Assembly: GCF_005925345.1 (NCBI RefSeq)
Contig: NZ_SSHJ01000022.1
Span: 6,909-70,908 of the forward strand
DNA from: Pedobacter ureilyticus
GTDB lineage: Bacteria; Bacteroidota; Bacteroidia; Sphingobacteriales; Sphingobacteriaceae
Reading direction: 5' to 3'
Length of the DNA: 64,000 nucleotides
This document shows positions 53,642 through 63,182 of this stretch, piece by piece. Within the stretch, counting starts at the first letter, position 1. Every line of letters starts with the position of its first letter. The notes under the pieces were generated by a model, which searched no databases, was not told the DNA's origin, and worked only from the letters and a program-made list of their open reading frames with translations. The position numbers and the translations under genes are program-made.

Positions 53642-56059
53642 TTAAAACTTATAGCTATACCCTAGCCTAAAAACCTGTGTTTCCAAGTAATCTGTACTGT
53701 TGTAGGTGAAACCATTTCCAATAATGCTCCTCTTTGTTTTAAGTGTACCCAAAATATCTGTTCCATTTAGGAAGAGTTCGCCTTTTCCTTTTTGAATCTG
53801 TTTCTTAATGCCCATATCCACAGAAAATCTTGAACCTATTGTTCCCTGCGGGATGATATCTTTGGCCAGATAAACACCGGAAAGCTGTACCTGTGTTCCG
53901 CCTTTTAGCTTGAATATATTGTTGAGCTTAAAATTTCCAGAGGTGATGCTTTCTTCTGCCATGTTATAAACCGTTGGCACGGGATATCTATTGGTGATCG
54001 TAAAAGCATCGATTTTGTTTCGATAGATTGCCGCACTGGTGTTAAATGAGTACCAAGGTGCGAGTTCCTGTTGAAGAACAACCTCTCCACCTGTTTGATA
54101 GCTTTTTCCAGCATTTTGGAAAATATTATAAAGTATGGTACTGCCCGGAACCTGTGTTGCAATCCGAGTAATCGTTGCATTGATCATTTTGTGGTAGAGA
54201 GATGAATAGATGTTTCCCTTTTTCCAGTTCAAACGGTAGCCCAGTTCAACTGTATTTGTAAACTGTGGTCGCAATGTCGGATTACCCACTTTTAACAGTT
54301 CGGGCTCATCATACTTCGGAAAAATACGGATATCAACCTCGTTAGGCCTATCAACCCTCCTATTGTAAAATATCGAAAGTTTGTTGTTCCCGTCAATTTT
54401 ATAGGCCAATCTCAAATTTGGAAAGGGACGAGCATAATCATACCCATCGCTCTGATAGGTATTGTGGTTGGAATTAACATCATATTGTACTTTTACATAT
54501 TCAAACCTTAAACCTGCTTCCATCTCAAAATGATTGGTCTCCAGCACATAATTGGCATAAGCGGCAGGAATGGTTTCCTTGTAATCTGCCCATCCACCTG
54601 CGTTAACATCTATAGGCGAATTAAGACCTGGAAAAAACTGCATATCAGTCGGGATGGTTCTCCTCCTAAATTTTAGTCCCATTTCTATTCGTCCCTGTTT
54701 TAATGGTCTGATATAATCGAGGTTAAAGTCCGCTACATGTTCATCTGATAATAGTGCAAACGAATCCTCGCCCGTAAAAGTAGGCATGATGTTGGTGAAG
54801 AAATACTTTTCGTCTTCCCTATGCCAGGTGTAGTTAAAGCCTATGTTGAGCAAATGCCCTGGCTGACTGAATTTATGTTGATAGCTTGCCGATCCTGTTG
54901 CCGTATATTTCACTTCATCCTCTAAAAACTGCCACAATCTTAACCGTTGCATGCCTCCATTGAAATACGGTATATCTCCCTTATCGATAATCTTTTCCCT
55001 GTTGAAATACCCAGAAATTGTCAAAGAATTATTGTCATTTGGATTCCAGTCAATGCCCGTTTTTACGGTTGTATAATCAGTTGTCCTGTTCCTTTTTACC
55101 TGTTGGTTGATGATAGTTCCATCAGTATAGGTTCTTGTTGCAAACTCGTTCCTATTTAAAGTTTGCGTATAAAGGTAATCGCCCTGCAAAAAGGTGTTCA
55201 GCTTGTTTTTCCTGTAATTGAGAGAGAGTGAGGGATTGATTTTTGGAGTTGCCTGAAACTGCGGACGGATGGTAGGCAGATTTTCTCTTCTTTCCCAAAG
55301 TGAGCCAAGTCCTGTCGTCAATCCGATCTTTCCATTAAAGCCTTCCTGTTTGTTCTTTTTATAGATGATATTGATAATCCCTGCATTACCATTTGCATCA
55401 TATTTTGACGATGGATTATTTATGATCTCTATTCTTTCTATTGCAGAGGCTGGAATATTGTCCAAGCCTGTTTGGGTGCCGAAACCTGTCATCGCATTCT
55501 GCTTTCCATCAACCAGAACTGCAACCTTATCATTTCCACGAAGTTGGATCTTACCGTCCTGCAAGGTTACTCCCGGCAGGTTCTGCATCGCCTGCAAAAC
55601 CGATCCTCCCGATTGGGCAACATTGTTTGCAAGGGTAAACGTTTTTTTGTCCATCTTATCCGATAGCCCATCTGTATTATTTTGACCGACAACATTAACC
55701 GTATTCAGGGTCTGTGCATCTTCTGTTAAGATGATTTCGCCCAGGTCTAAAAAAGCATTTAGTGAGCCGACTGTAATATCTTGGCTTTTCTTCTGATAGC
55801 CAACAATGGTAAATTCAAGCGAGTAGTTTCCAGCTGAAAGATCTGCCAGTTTGAACCGACCTAGCGAGTCGGTGATCGTACCTGTGACAAATTTCTGATC
55901 AGTTTTCTGTTTAACTATAACATTTGCATATTCAATCGGTGCCCTGTTCTTTGCATCCTTAACAATTCCAGATACGGTTACTTTTATACTTTGTGCATTT
56001 GAAAAGTAACATGTAAAAATCAATAACAAGAGCAGCAAAAATTTCTTCTTAAAAATCAT
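53642..56059 (-). CDS. TonB-dependent-receptor-like outer-membrane protein
   Basis: 805 residues with signal peptide (LLLLLLIFTCYFSNAQ). A CarboxypepD_reg-like domain (VSGIVKDAKNRAPIEYANVIV) is followed by a plug (LPGVTLQDGKIQLRGNDKVAVLVDG) and a long barrel ending FRLGYSYKF, aromatic at the C-terminus. Sequence is of the OMP_b-brl_3 type, common near sigma or two-component regulators. It may bind or import an unknown ligand. It is divergent from the EamA gene, with the two promoters in an 89-base spacer. Confidence 0.93.
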   Translation of the reverse strand: MIFKKKFLLLLLLIFTCYFSNAQSIKVTVSGIVKDAKNRAPIEYANVIVKQKTDQKFVTGTITDSLGRFKLADLSAGNYSLEFTIVGYQKKSQDITVGSLNAFLDLGEIILTEDAQTLNTVNVVGQNNTDGLSDKMDKKTFTLANNVAQSGGSVLQAMQNLPGVTLQDGKIQLRGNDKVAVLVDGKQNAMTGFGTQTGLDNIPASAIERIEIINNPSSKYDANGNAGIINIIYKKNKQEGFNGKIGLTTGLGSLWERRENLPTIRPQFQATPKINPSLSLNYRKNKLNTFLQGDYLYTQTLNRNEFATRTYTDGTIINQQVKRNRTTDYTTVKTGIDWNPNDNNSLTISGYFNREKIIDKGDIPYFNGGMQRLRLWQFLEDEVKYTATGSASYQHKFSQPGHLLNIGFNYTWHREDEKYFFTNIMPTFTGEDSFALLSDEHVADFNLDYIRPLKQGRIEMGLKFRRRTIPTDMQFFPGLNSPIDVNAGGWADYKETIPAAYANYVLETNHFEMEAGLRFEYVKVQYDVNSNHNTYQSDGYDYARPFPNLRLAYKIDGNNKLSIFYNRRVDRPNEVDIRIFPKYDEPELLKVGNPTLRPQFTNTVELGYRLNWKKGNIYSSLYHKMINATITRIATQVPGSTILYNIFQNAGKSYQTGGEVVLQQELAPWYSFNTSAAIYRNKIDAFTITNRYPVPTVYNMAEESITSGNFKLNNIFKLKGGTQVQLSGVYLAKDIIPQGTIGSRFSVDMGIKKQIQKGKGELFLNGTDILGTLKTKRSIIGNGFTYNSTDYLETQVFRLGYSYKF

Positions 56060-56148
56060 AACTTAAATTTATGGGGTATTAATAGATTCCGTAATTTCAG
56101 TACATAGTTAATAGGCAAATCTGTTGGAAATTAGAAGTTGAAAACGCC

Positions 56149-56562
56149 ATGTGGAAATTTTATGCAATACTTTCGGCTTTTTTTGCGGCTGCAACTGCAA
56201 TCTTGGCCAAAATCGGTATCAAAGGAGTAAGCGGAAATCTTGCAACCGCAGTAAGAACGATCATTATCCTTTTTATTGCCTGGGGAATAATCTCGGTTAC
56301 AGGAGAAGTCCGCGAATTAAAGACACTTACAAAGAATAACCTCCTATTCCTTGGGTTATCTGGGATAGCAACTGGTCTTTCATGGATCTTCTATTTCAAG
56401 GCACTGGAAACCGGAGAGGTATCAAAGGTTGCCCCGATAGATAAATTGAGCGTAGCAATTGGACTTGGTTTGGCATTTTTGATCTTAAAAGAACCTATCG
56501 AAATCAAGACCCTGATTGGGGCTACACTTATTATAGCTGGAACAATTGTTATAATTTTATAG
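56149..56562 (+). CDS. Single-domain EamA-family transporter
   Basis: 137 residues with about four helices and one EamA domain: ATAILAKIGIKGVSG early and SWIFYFKALETGEVSKVAPIDKLSVAIGLGLAFLILKEPIE late. Short EamA proteins work as dimers in transport or flipping of small molecules. It is half the size of the common ten-helix members. Its neighbours suggest an envelope role, unproven. Confidence 0.9.
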   Translation: MWKFYAILSAFFAAATAILAKIGIKGVSGNLATAVRTIIILFIAWGIISVTGEVRELKTLTKNNLLFLGLSGIATGLSWIFYFKALETGEVSKVAPIDKLSVAIGLGLAFLILKEPIEIKTLIGATLIIAGTIVIIL

Positions 56563-56687
56563 GAATACTGATTTGCTACAGAATTTAAACGTTAATTTAC
56601 TTTAATGAACCATAATTGGCATACCTCTTAAAAAATATTGACACTTGCCAATTATAGCTCATCACCATTAAAAAGCAATAAACACTA

Positions 56688-57365
56688 ATGAAAATATTGG
56701 TCATAGAAGATGAAGAATCGCTTAGGGAAAGTATTGTTGTCTATCTAAAAGGTGAAGGCAACATTTGTGAAGTGGCAGGCACTTATTGGAATGCAATGGA
56801 GAAGATCAACCTTTATAGTTATGACTGCATTCTGCTCGACCTTACTCTTCCCGGGGGCGATGGGCTTAAGATCCTGAGCGAAATCAAAAACCTGAACAAA
56901 ACCGAAGGTGTGCTGATCATTTCCGCCAGGCATTCGCTGGATGATAAACTAAGTGGGCTGGAAATGGGTGCAGATGATTATCTGGTCAAGCCTTTCCATC
57001 TTTCAGAACTTAAGGCAAGGATCATGGCCATAGTAAGGAGAAAGAATTTTAGCGGAAGCAATTTAATGTCCTTCAACGAAATAAACTTAGACCTTTTGGC
57101 CATGGAAGTAAGGATAAAAGAGAAGCTGGTTACCTTAACTAAAAAGGAATACGATCTGCTTATCTATTTTATTTCCAACCAGGGCAAGGTCATCACCAAA
57201 AATGCCATTGCCGAACATCTTTGGGGCGATGAGATCGATATGTCCGATGATTTTGATTTTATCTATACCCACATCAAAAACCTCCGAAAAAAATTGGTAG
57301 AAGCTGGGGCTAAAGATTATATTAGATCGATGTACGGCGTTGGTTACAAATTGGAGAATGTATGA
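56688..57365 (+). CDS. OmpR-family response regulator
   Basis: 225 residues: receiver domain with D51 (CILLDLTLPGGDG) and K100 (YLVKPF), then a winged-helix DNA-binding domain (VTLTKKEYDLLIYFISNQGKVITKNAIAEHLWG). It pairs with the histidine kinase gene that follows after 95 bases. Likely targets are the co-located envelope genes. Confidence 0.94.
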   Translation: MKILVIEDEESLRESIVVYLKGEGNICEVAGTYWNAMEKINLYSYDCILLDLTLPGGDGLKILSEIKNLNKTEGVLIISARHSLDDKLSGLEMGADDYLVKPFHLSELKARIMAIVRRKNFSGSNLMSFNEINLDLLAMEVRIKEKLVTLTKKEYDLLIYFISNQGKVITKNAIAEHLWGDEIDMSDDFDFIYTHIKNLRKKLVEAGAKDYIRSMYGVGYKLENV

Positions 57366-57460
57366 ACCCGACATGGTCAAAATAATCATTTCTTTCCTGA
57401 CAATTATTATTTTGATTATCAAAGGCTCCATCTGACAATAAAAACAATAAATAGACACAG

Positions 57461-58711
57461 ATGAAATTAGCACAGCGATATAACAGGGCAAACCTGATTA
57501 CCTCGTTCATTATTTTGACGATTACCGGGGTCATCTATTATATAGCCATCCACTTTATCCTTACTGGGAAACTGGATAAAGATCTGGTAATCGAGGAGAA
57601 GGAAATTGAAGCGTATGCAAGGAATAATGGTAAGCTCCTTTCTCCAGGAGATTTCCTGCACCAAAAAGTTACCTATCAAAAGCTAACTACTGGACAAACC
57701 ATCGAACGTAATTTCCTTTATGCCGAATTCTATAATGAAGATGAGAAGGAAATTGAACCTGGAAGAAGCCTGATTACAAGCGTGAATATAAATGGGCAGA
57801 ACTATCAGGTAACCATCAGCAAATCCAGAGCAGAATCAGAAGACTTGATCCAATTGATCTTTATGATCACTTTGGCTGTTACCATCCTATTATTGGTTTC
57901 ATTGCTGCTCATCAACAGGTTCGTGCTTCAGCGTATCTGGAGCCCGTTCTATTCAACACTGGGGATGATGAAAGCTTTTAATATCGCCCAAAAAGAGGAA
58001 ATCAGACCTCAACTGACCAAGATCGATGAATTTAATGAACTGAACAAATCGGCAAATGCGATGGCTGCCAGGGTGAGGAAAGATTATCGGGAACTTAAAA
58101 ATTTCACGGATAATGCCTCACATGAAATGATGACACCTTTGGCCATCATCAATTCCAAACTCGACAGCCTACTTCAGACAGGGACTTTTTCATCGGAACA
58201 AGGAGCGCTAATAGAAAACATTTATACTGCCATCGGAAGATTGATCAAACTGAACCAATCATTGTTGCTATTGGCCAAGATTGAAAACAAGCTGATTTCC
58301 GATGTCCAGGATATTGATATGCAGCAGTTGGCCCGAGATAAGGCGCTGCAGTTTCAGGAACTTTTCGAAAAAGATCGGCTGACATTGGAACAAGAAATGC
58401 AACCCTGTAATATAAGGATGAGCAAATATCTGGCGGACATCCTATTGAACAATCTTTTCTCAAATGCCATTCGGCACAACCATTCTGGGGGAAGCATTGA
58501 AGTTGTTTTACGGGCAGGTCTGCTTACTATCTCAAATACCGGAAAAAGCGAAGGACTGGATAATCAGCTTTTCGAACGGTTCTCAAAATCGGCTTCTTCT
58601 GAAGGAACGGGCCTTGGTTTGGCCATAAGCAAGCAGATCTGTACACTATATGGATTTACCCTAACTTACCAACATCTTGAAAACAGGCACCAATTCCTGG
58701 TTAAATTCTAG
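57461..58711 (+). CDS. Sensor histidine kinase, partner of the OmpR regulator
   Basis: 416 residues. Two transmembrane helices (13-33 and 130-151) enclose a ~95-residue periplasmic sensor. H221 in NASHEMMTPLAI is the phospho-acceptor; DILLNNLFSNAIRHN (N box) and SEGTGLGLAISKQI (G box) complete the kinase. Signal unknown. It is followed after 75 bases by the PepSY-like gene, so the two-component pair and effectors likely share a transcript. Confidence 0.93.
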   Translation: MKLAQRYNRANLITSFIILTITGVIYYIAIHFILTGKLDKDLVIEEKEIEAYARNNGKLLSPGDFLHQKVTYQKLTTGQTIERNFLYAEFYNEDEKEIEPGRSLITSVNINGQNYQVTISKSRAESEDLIQLIFMITLAVTILLLVSLLLINRFVLQRIWSPFYSTLGMMKAFNIAQKEEIRPQLTKIDEFNELNKSANAMAARVRKDYRELKNFTDNASHEMMTPLAIINSKLDSLLQTGTFSSEQGALIENIYTAIGRLIKLNQSLLLLAKIENKLISDVQDIDMQQLARDKALQFQELFEKDRLTLEQEMQPCNIRMSKYLADILLNNLFSNAIRHNHSGGSIEVVLRAGLLTISNTGKSEGLDNQLFERFSKSASSEGTGLGLAISKQICTLYGFTLTYQHLENRHQFLVKF

Positions 58712-58786
58712 ATAGATTTAAGCTGGTACACAGCTACAGAATTGCTACATAATCTACACCTAGTTTTATATCAAAATTATAAAGCC

Positions 58787-59197
58787 ATGAAGAAAATAGT
58801 TTATTTTATCGCATTGCTGATGTTTGTTGTTGCAACCAGCCATGCCCAAAAATTAAATACTGCTGAAGTGCCAGTAGCCGTTAAGTCGGCTTTTTCAAAA
58901 ACACACGCCAAAATATCAAAAGTAAGTTGGAGCAAAGAGGATGCGAATTTCGAAGCTGAATTTACCGTAAATGGTAAAGAGACAAGTGAGGTTTACACTG
59001 CAACGGGAATTTTTGTAGAATCAGAAGTAGAGATGAAAGCCTCTGAACTGCCCGCCGCAGTTAAGATGAAACTGAAAGACCATAAAATTACCGAAGCAGC
59101 AAAAATTACCAGAGCTAATGGTTCGGTAATCTACGAAGCAGAGATTAAGGGGAAAGATCTTTTGTTTGATGCCAACGGCAATCCTGTCAAGTTGTAA
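58787..59197 (+). CDS. Periplasmic PepSY-like domain protein
   Basis: 136 residues with a signal peptide (IVYFIALLMFVVATSHAQ) and two PepSY-like halves: VAVKSAFSKTHAKISKVSWSKEDANFEAEF and AAVKMKLKDHKITEAAKITRANGSVIYEAEI. This small family often sits beside envelope-stress two-component genes and may interact with the sensor or an effector. The start is the ATG with the signal peptide, 15 codons after the first in-frame ATG. Confidence 0.85.
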   Translation: MKKIVYFIALLMFVVATSHAQKLNTAEVPVAVKSAFSKTHAKISKVSWSKEDANFEAEFTVNGKETSEVYTATGIFVESEVEMKASELPAAVKMKLKDHKITEAAKITRANGSVIYEAEIKGKDLLFDANGNPVKL

Positions 59198-59199
59198 CA

Positions 59200-60003
59200 A
59201 TGGGCATTTGGAAAGGTAAAATAACAATCAGTTTGCTTTTGGTAACAATGGCAACTGTTTGTTTAGCGCAACAACAGGATACCACCTCAAATGTTCGGCT
59301 AAACCCAATCGCGGTTACAAACATTACCGAAGAAATCAAACCAGAAAAATTTAAGGTTACCCATTTTATTGCACCAGCAGTTTTAATTGGTTACGGTTTT
59401 ACAACGGTATATGATCATGGCGCATTAAAAGAGCTAGATCTAAGTACCAGAGCCGAGTTACAGGAAGATCATCCCAGATTTGCCTACCATGTTGATGACT
59501 ATGCTCAATTTGCTCCCGCAATTGCTGTTTATGGCCTGAACCTAGCAGGTGTAAAAGGCAGACACAATCTTTTTGACGCATCCATGTTGTATGTAACCTC
59601 TGCAGCCATTATGGGTCTATCTACCCATTTTGTAAAACGAGGTGTGCATCGTTTAAGACCAGATGATTCGGGATATAATTCCTTCCCATCTGGGCATACA
59701 GCTTCAGCTTTTGCCGCGGCAGAGTTTTTATACCAGGAGTTTAAATATAAATCGCCATGGATCGGGTATGCAGGCTATTTTGTTGCAACAGCAACAGGTA
59801 CATTGAGATTGTACAACAACAAACATTGGTTTAGTGATGTGGCTGCAGGGGCAGGTTTTGGTATTGCTTCCACCAAACTGGGCTATCTGGTCTATCCCCA
59901 AATCAAAAGATGGATTGGTGGGCATGGACAGAAACAGAATCTGAGTTTTACGCCAGCCTACGAGCACCACCAACTAGGTTACAGGCTTACCTATAAGCTA
60001 TGA
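59200..60003 (+). CDS. PAP2-family membrane phosphatase
   Basis: 267 residues. The acid-phosphatase motifs are KRGVHRLRP, NSFPSGHTASAFA, and RLYNNKHWFSDVAAG, the three PAP2 signatures. Substrates of relatives include lipid A phosphates, undecaprenyl-pyrophosphate and phosphatidyl lipids. A signal peptide-like start (ISLLLVTMATVCLAQ) is followed by a ~75-residue linker before the core helices. It follows the PepSY-like gene by two bases. The 3' end overlaps the converging HD-domain gene by 13 bases. Confidence 0.93.
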   Translation: MGIWKGKITISLLLVTMATVCLAQQQDTTSNVRLNPIAVTNITEEIKPEKFKVTHFIAPAVLIGYGFTTVYDHGALKELDLSTRAELQEDHPRFAYHVDDYAQFAPAIAVYGLNLAGVKGRHNLFDASMLYVTSAAIMGLSTHFVKRGVHRLRPDDSGYNSFPSGHTASAFAAAEFLYQEFKYKSPWIGYAGYFVATATGTLRLYNNKHWFSDVAAGAGFGIASTKLGYLVYPQIKRWIGGHGQKQNLSFTPAYEHHQLGYRLTYKL

Positions 60004-60593
60004 TTTAAAGCACTCTTAAGGTTGTCGATATTCTTCTGCTTTCTTTGTTGCAGGATTGTTTTCCCATAGCCGGTAAAATACTGATGGTTTGTAAGCATCG
60101 CCAAATTGAGTGCATTCCACTGCTCGGTTGTGTAATGTATATTCAGGCAGGTTTCCCATTCCATGCGGAGTGAAGCTTCAAATGTTGGATAGTTCGTTCT
60201 AGAAAAATGGTAGAAATCTGCATCGCACAGTACCATCTCCAAAATGTTTTTTGGGCTTTGTGGAAACGTGGTCGCCAGTATGCAAGAAGTTATCTTCTCC
60301 ATATGCTGGGCATCAAGTCCGTTATCAGCTAAAAAATCCCTTGCGATATTTACGCTCAATTGTTCATGACCTGCATATCCCCTGGTATATCCGGTATCAT
60401 GGAACCAGGCCGCAATGGTCACAAGGTCAAGTTCTTCAGAAGACAATCCAACTTTAACCCCGATTTCTTGTGCGGCTATCACCACATTCCCCGTATGATG
60501 GGCGCTATGAAAACTAAGCTGCAGACTTAGTTCATCAGCAAAAAGTGTAGTTACAAATTTGCTTGAAAGTTCAACAAGGAATTTCAGGTCCAT
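59991..60593 (-). CDS. HD-domain protein (predicted metal-dependent phosphohydrolase)
   Basis: 200 residues with HD motif ligands HHTGNVVIAAQEIG, AAWFHDTGYTRGYAGHEQLS and VLCDADFYH. The family hydrolyses phosphodiester or nucleotide substrates; which is unknown. The frame extends 67 codons upstream, overlapping the start of the LtaS-like gene, but the ATG of MDLKFL suits the family and avoids the overlap. It converges on the PAP2 gene and diverges from the LtaS-like gene. Confidence 0.82.
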   Translation of the reverse strand: MDLKFLVELSSKFVTTLFADELSLQLSFHSAHHTGNVVIAAQEIGVKVGLSSEELDLVTIAAWFHDTGYTRGYAGHEQLSVNIARDFLADNGLDAQHMEKITSCILATTFPQSPKNILEMVLCDADFYHFSRTNYPTFEASLRMEWETCLNIHYTTEQWNALNLAMLTNHQYFTGYGKTILQQRKQKNIDNLKSALNHSL

Positions 60594-60714
60594 AGGATAA
60601 AAGATGTACACAAGGGTACGGTTAGAATCTGTAGCAATGTTGGAGTAGGCAAGTTCAGATTCTCTCCAGAATTCAAAGTTAGCTTTGGCCGTCGGCCAAT
60701 ATATATCAATACCA

Positions 60715-62652
60715 ATGAACACCTTTAAAAAACTGAATACTTTATTCCAGTACAGGTTTGGAACTGTACTTCTAGCGGTAATATTGTTATGCACCGCTTC
60801 CCTACTTACCAGGATTATGCTATTGGTCTATTCATCGTCATCTTTTGAGTGGGGCCTGATCAATCTCTTTAAAGTATTTTTTATTGGATTATTGTATGAT
60901 CTGGCAGCTGCATCCTATGCAATTATTCCCTTAGTTCTTTACCTGTGGATATTTCCATTCAGATGGTACGGTAAAAAACTGAACAGGATTTTGCTGATTT
61001 CCTATTTTTTTGTTGTAATCCTCACGCTCCTATTCAATGTGGTTTCAGAATGTATTTTCTGGGAAGAATTTTCGGTACGCTATAACTTCATTGCTGTTGA
61101 TTATCTGGTCTACACCACTGAAGTAATCGGAAACATCAGGCAGTCATATCCTGTCAATACCCTTTTGACGATCCTCATTATCCTTTCGGCATTTATAACA
61201 TACCTATTGAGGAAAAAAATATGGCAATCCGATGTCGTGCCAATGCGATTTGGTAAGCGTTCCAAGTTCCTATTGCTTTTTTTGGTTGCTCCCATTGCGA
61301 CCTATTTTTTGGTCAGCCATAACTGGAAAAACCACAGCCGCAACCAATATGTAAACGAGCTTTCGGGCAATGGCATGTATGATTTTGGCTTTGCATTCTG
61401 GCACAACCAATTGGATTATGACACCTTCTATAAGACCATACCAATAAAAAAGGCATTGTCAATCATCAGGAAGAATCTTGGATTTGTACCAAACAACGAA
61501 AAGGATCAGAATACCGTTAGAAATATCACAGCTGATTCGGCAGAGAAACGCATGAACGTAATCATGATCAGTGTTGAAAGCCTGAGCGCAGAATTCTTAG
61601 GCAGTTATGGCAATATGCAGGGCATTACACCAAACCTGGATTCCCTTGGGAAAGAAGGGCTTCTGTTTACCAATCTATATGCATCGGGAACACGAACAGT
61701 TCGTGGCCTTGAAGCATTATCACTTTGTATTCCTCCAACACCTGGGCAATCTATCGTAAAACGGCAGGACAACAGAAACCTATTTACATTAGGAAGTGTA
61801 TTCAGATCGAAAGGCTATAACAGTAGATTTATTTATGGGGGTTATGGCTATTTTGATAACATGAACGAATTCTTTTCCCAGAATGGCTATGAGGTAACCG
61901 ACCGAAATGCATTGAGCGAAAAGGAAATCCATTATGAAAACACCTGGGGTGTAGCAGATGAAGATCTTTTTACGCTTTCGCTCAGGGAAGTTGATAAAGA
62001 TTACAAAAATGGAAAGCCTTTCTTTGCGCAGATCATGACAGTTTCCAACCATCGCCCGTACACCTATCCAGAGGGAAGGATTGACATCCCATCCCATACC
62101 GGGCGGGAAGGTGCGGTAAAATATACCGATTATGCAATTGGCAGATTTATCAGGGAAGCAAAACTTAAGCCTTGGTTTAAGAACACATTATTTGTAATCG
62201 TCGCAGATCACTGTGCATCAAGTGCGGGAAAGGTCGAACTGCCTGTAGACAAATATCATATCCCAATGATTATGTATGCTCCAGAACATATCAAACCGGG
62301 CAAATTTGAAAAACTTGTGGCGCAGATTGATATTGGTCCTTCCATACTGGGCCTATTAAACTTCAGCTATCAAAGCAAGTTCTTTGGGCAGGATGTTTTT
62401 AAGATGAAAGATGAGCAGCAACGGGCATTTATCAGCACCTATCAAAGCTTGGGTTACATCAAGAATAATAAACTTCTAATCTTAGATCCAAACAAGAAAT
62501 TAAGCACATTTATCCCGAATTTTAAAACTGGAGCTTCGAAATCGATCCCTCCTGAACGTTGGCTAACGGATGAGGCAATTGCCAATTACCAATTGGCTTC
62601 TTATTTGTATTCGAATGGAGGATATCAGATGATTTCTAATTCAACCAAATAA
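60715..62652 (+). CDS. LtaS-like alkaline-phosphatase-fold phosphotransferase
   Basis: 645 residues. About five transmembrane helices in the first ~210 are followed by an extracellular sulfatase-type domain: VIMISVESLSAEFLGSYG (first metal ligand), SGTRTVRGLEAL (catalytic threonine) and VIVADHCASSAG (second D and H). Relatives transfer glycerophosphate (LtaS) or phosphoethanolamine (EptA-type). Here, in a Gram-negative, it may decorate lipid A or an outer-membrane glycan (inference). The start skips ten codons with no likely signal. Confidence 0.9.
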   Translation: MNTFKKLNTLFQYRFGTVLLAVILLCTASLLTRIMLLVYSSSSFEWGLINLFKVFFIGLLYDLAAASYAIIPLVLYLWIFPFRWYGKKLNRILLISYFFVVILTLLFNVVSECIFWEEFSVRYNFIAVDYLVYTTEVIGNIRQSYPVNTLLTILIILSAFITYLLRKKIWQSDVVPMRFGKRSKFLLLFLVAPIATYFLVSHNWKNHSRNQYVNELSGNGMYDFGFAFWHNQLDYDTFYKTIPIKKALSIIRKNLGFVPNNEKDQNTVRNITADSAEKRMNVIMISVESLSAEFLGSYGNMQGITPNLDSLGKEGLLFTNLYASGTRTVRGLEALSLCIPPTPGQSIVKRQDNRNLFTLGSVFRSKGYNSRFIYGGYGYFDNMNEFFSQNGYEVTDRNALSEKEIHYENTWGVADEDLFTLSLREVDKDYKNGKPFFAQIMTVSNHRPYTYPEGRIDIPSHTGREGAVKYTDYAIGRFIREAKLKPWFKNTLFVIVADHCASSAGKVELPVDKYHIPMIMYAPEHIKPGKFEKLVAQIDIGPSILGLLNFSYQSKFFGQDVFKMKDEQQRAFISTYQSLGYIKNNKLLILDPNKKLSTFIPNFKTGASKSIPPERWLTDEAIANYQLASYLYSNGGYQMISNSTK

Positions 62653-62701
62653 ATTTCTTAAATCAAGTAAATCAGTATAATAAAAAAACTTAAAATGTTA
62701 G

Positions 62702-63032
62702 TTACGTTGTTCTTGGAGCATATATTATAATACATACACCAATCAATGCTATGGCTGCTCCAATAATATCGTAGTTGTCAGGCTTAAAACCATCGACTTT
62801 CCAAGCCCATAATAGTGCCATAACAATGAATACTCCTCCATAGGCAGCATAAACCCTACCGAAATTTGCTGATTGCCATGTTGCTACAACTCCGTAAGCA
62901 ATTAGTATAATTGCACCAATTAAACCAAACCACATTGGTTTATCTTCTTTTAACCAAAGCCAAATAAGATAACCACCACCTATTTCGCACAGTCCAGCCA
63001 GAACATATTAATAAAGACTTTATAATTTCCAT
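62702..63032 (-). pseudogene. YnfA-family small membrane protein, frameshifted
   Basis: The complete family sequence is present but in two frames. The start MEIIKSLLI (63032 leftward) is followed near 63005 by a shift into the frame of [21 protein letters not shown], which runs to [20 protein letters not shown]. Removing one base would restore a 109-residue protein, the usual family length. A shorter frame starting at the internal ATG of MWFGLIGAI remains open. Function of YnfA is poorly defined (multidrug or cation transport has been proposed). It is probably inactive, barring a sequencing error. Confidence 0.75.
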
Positions 63033-63130
63033 ATTTCAAATTTACTGATTTCGATTATTAAAGTTTGTTCAACATTTTATTAAAAAAATCACCTTTAAAA
63101 ACATTCAAAGCACTTAAGGCGCCGGCATAA

Positions 63131-63167
63131 AAATGCCCTTTCCATTAAATTAATGAAGTGGGCATTT
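63131..63167 (-). terminator. Terminator downstream of the DUF932 remnant
   Basis: On the minus strand, AAATGCCC and GGGCATTT pair around a ~20-base loop that has a nested CATT/AATG pair, and a T-run follows in that direction. It lies 15 bases after the DUF932 stop. Confidence 0.8.
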
Positions 63168-63182
63168 ATTTACTATTTCAGC

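Noticed and set aside
60594..60794. N-terminal extension of the HD-domain protein
   Set aside because: It overlaps the start of the LtaS-like gene on the other strand and is unlike the family.
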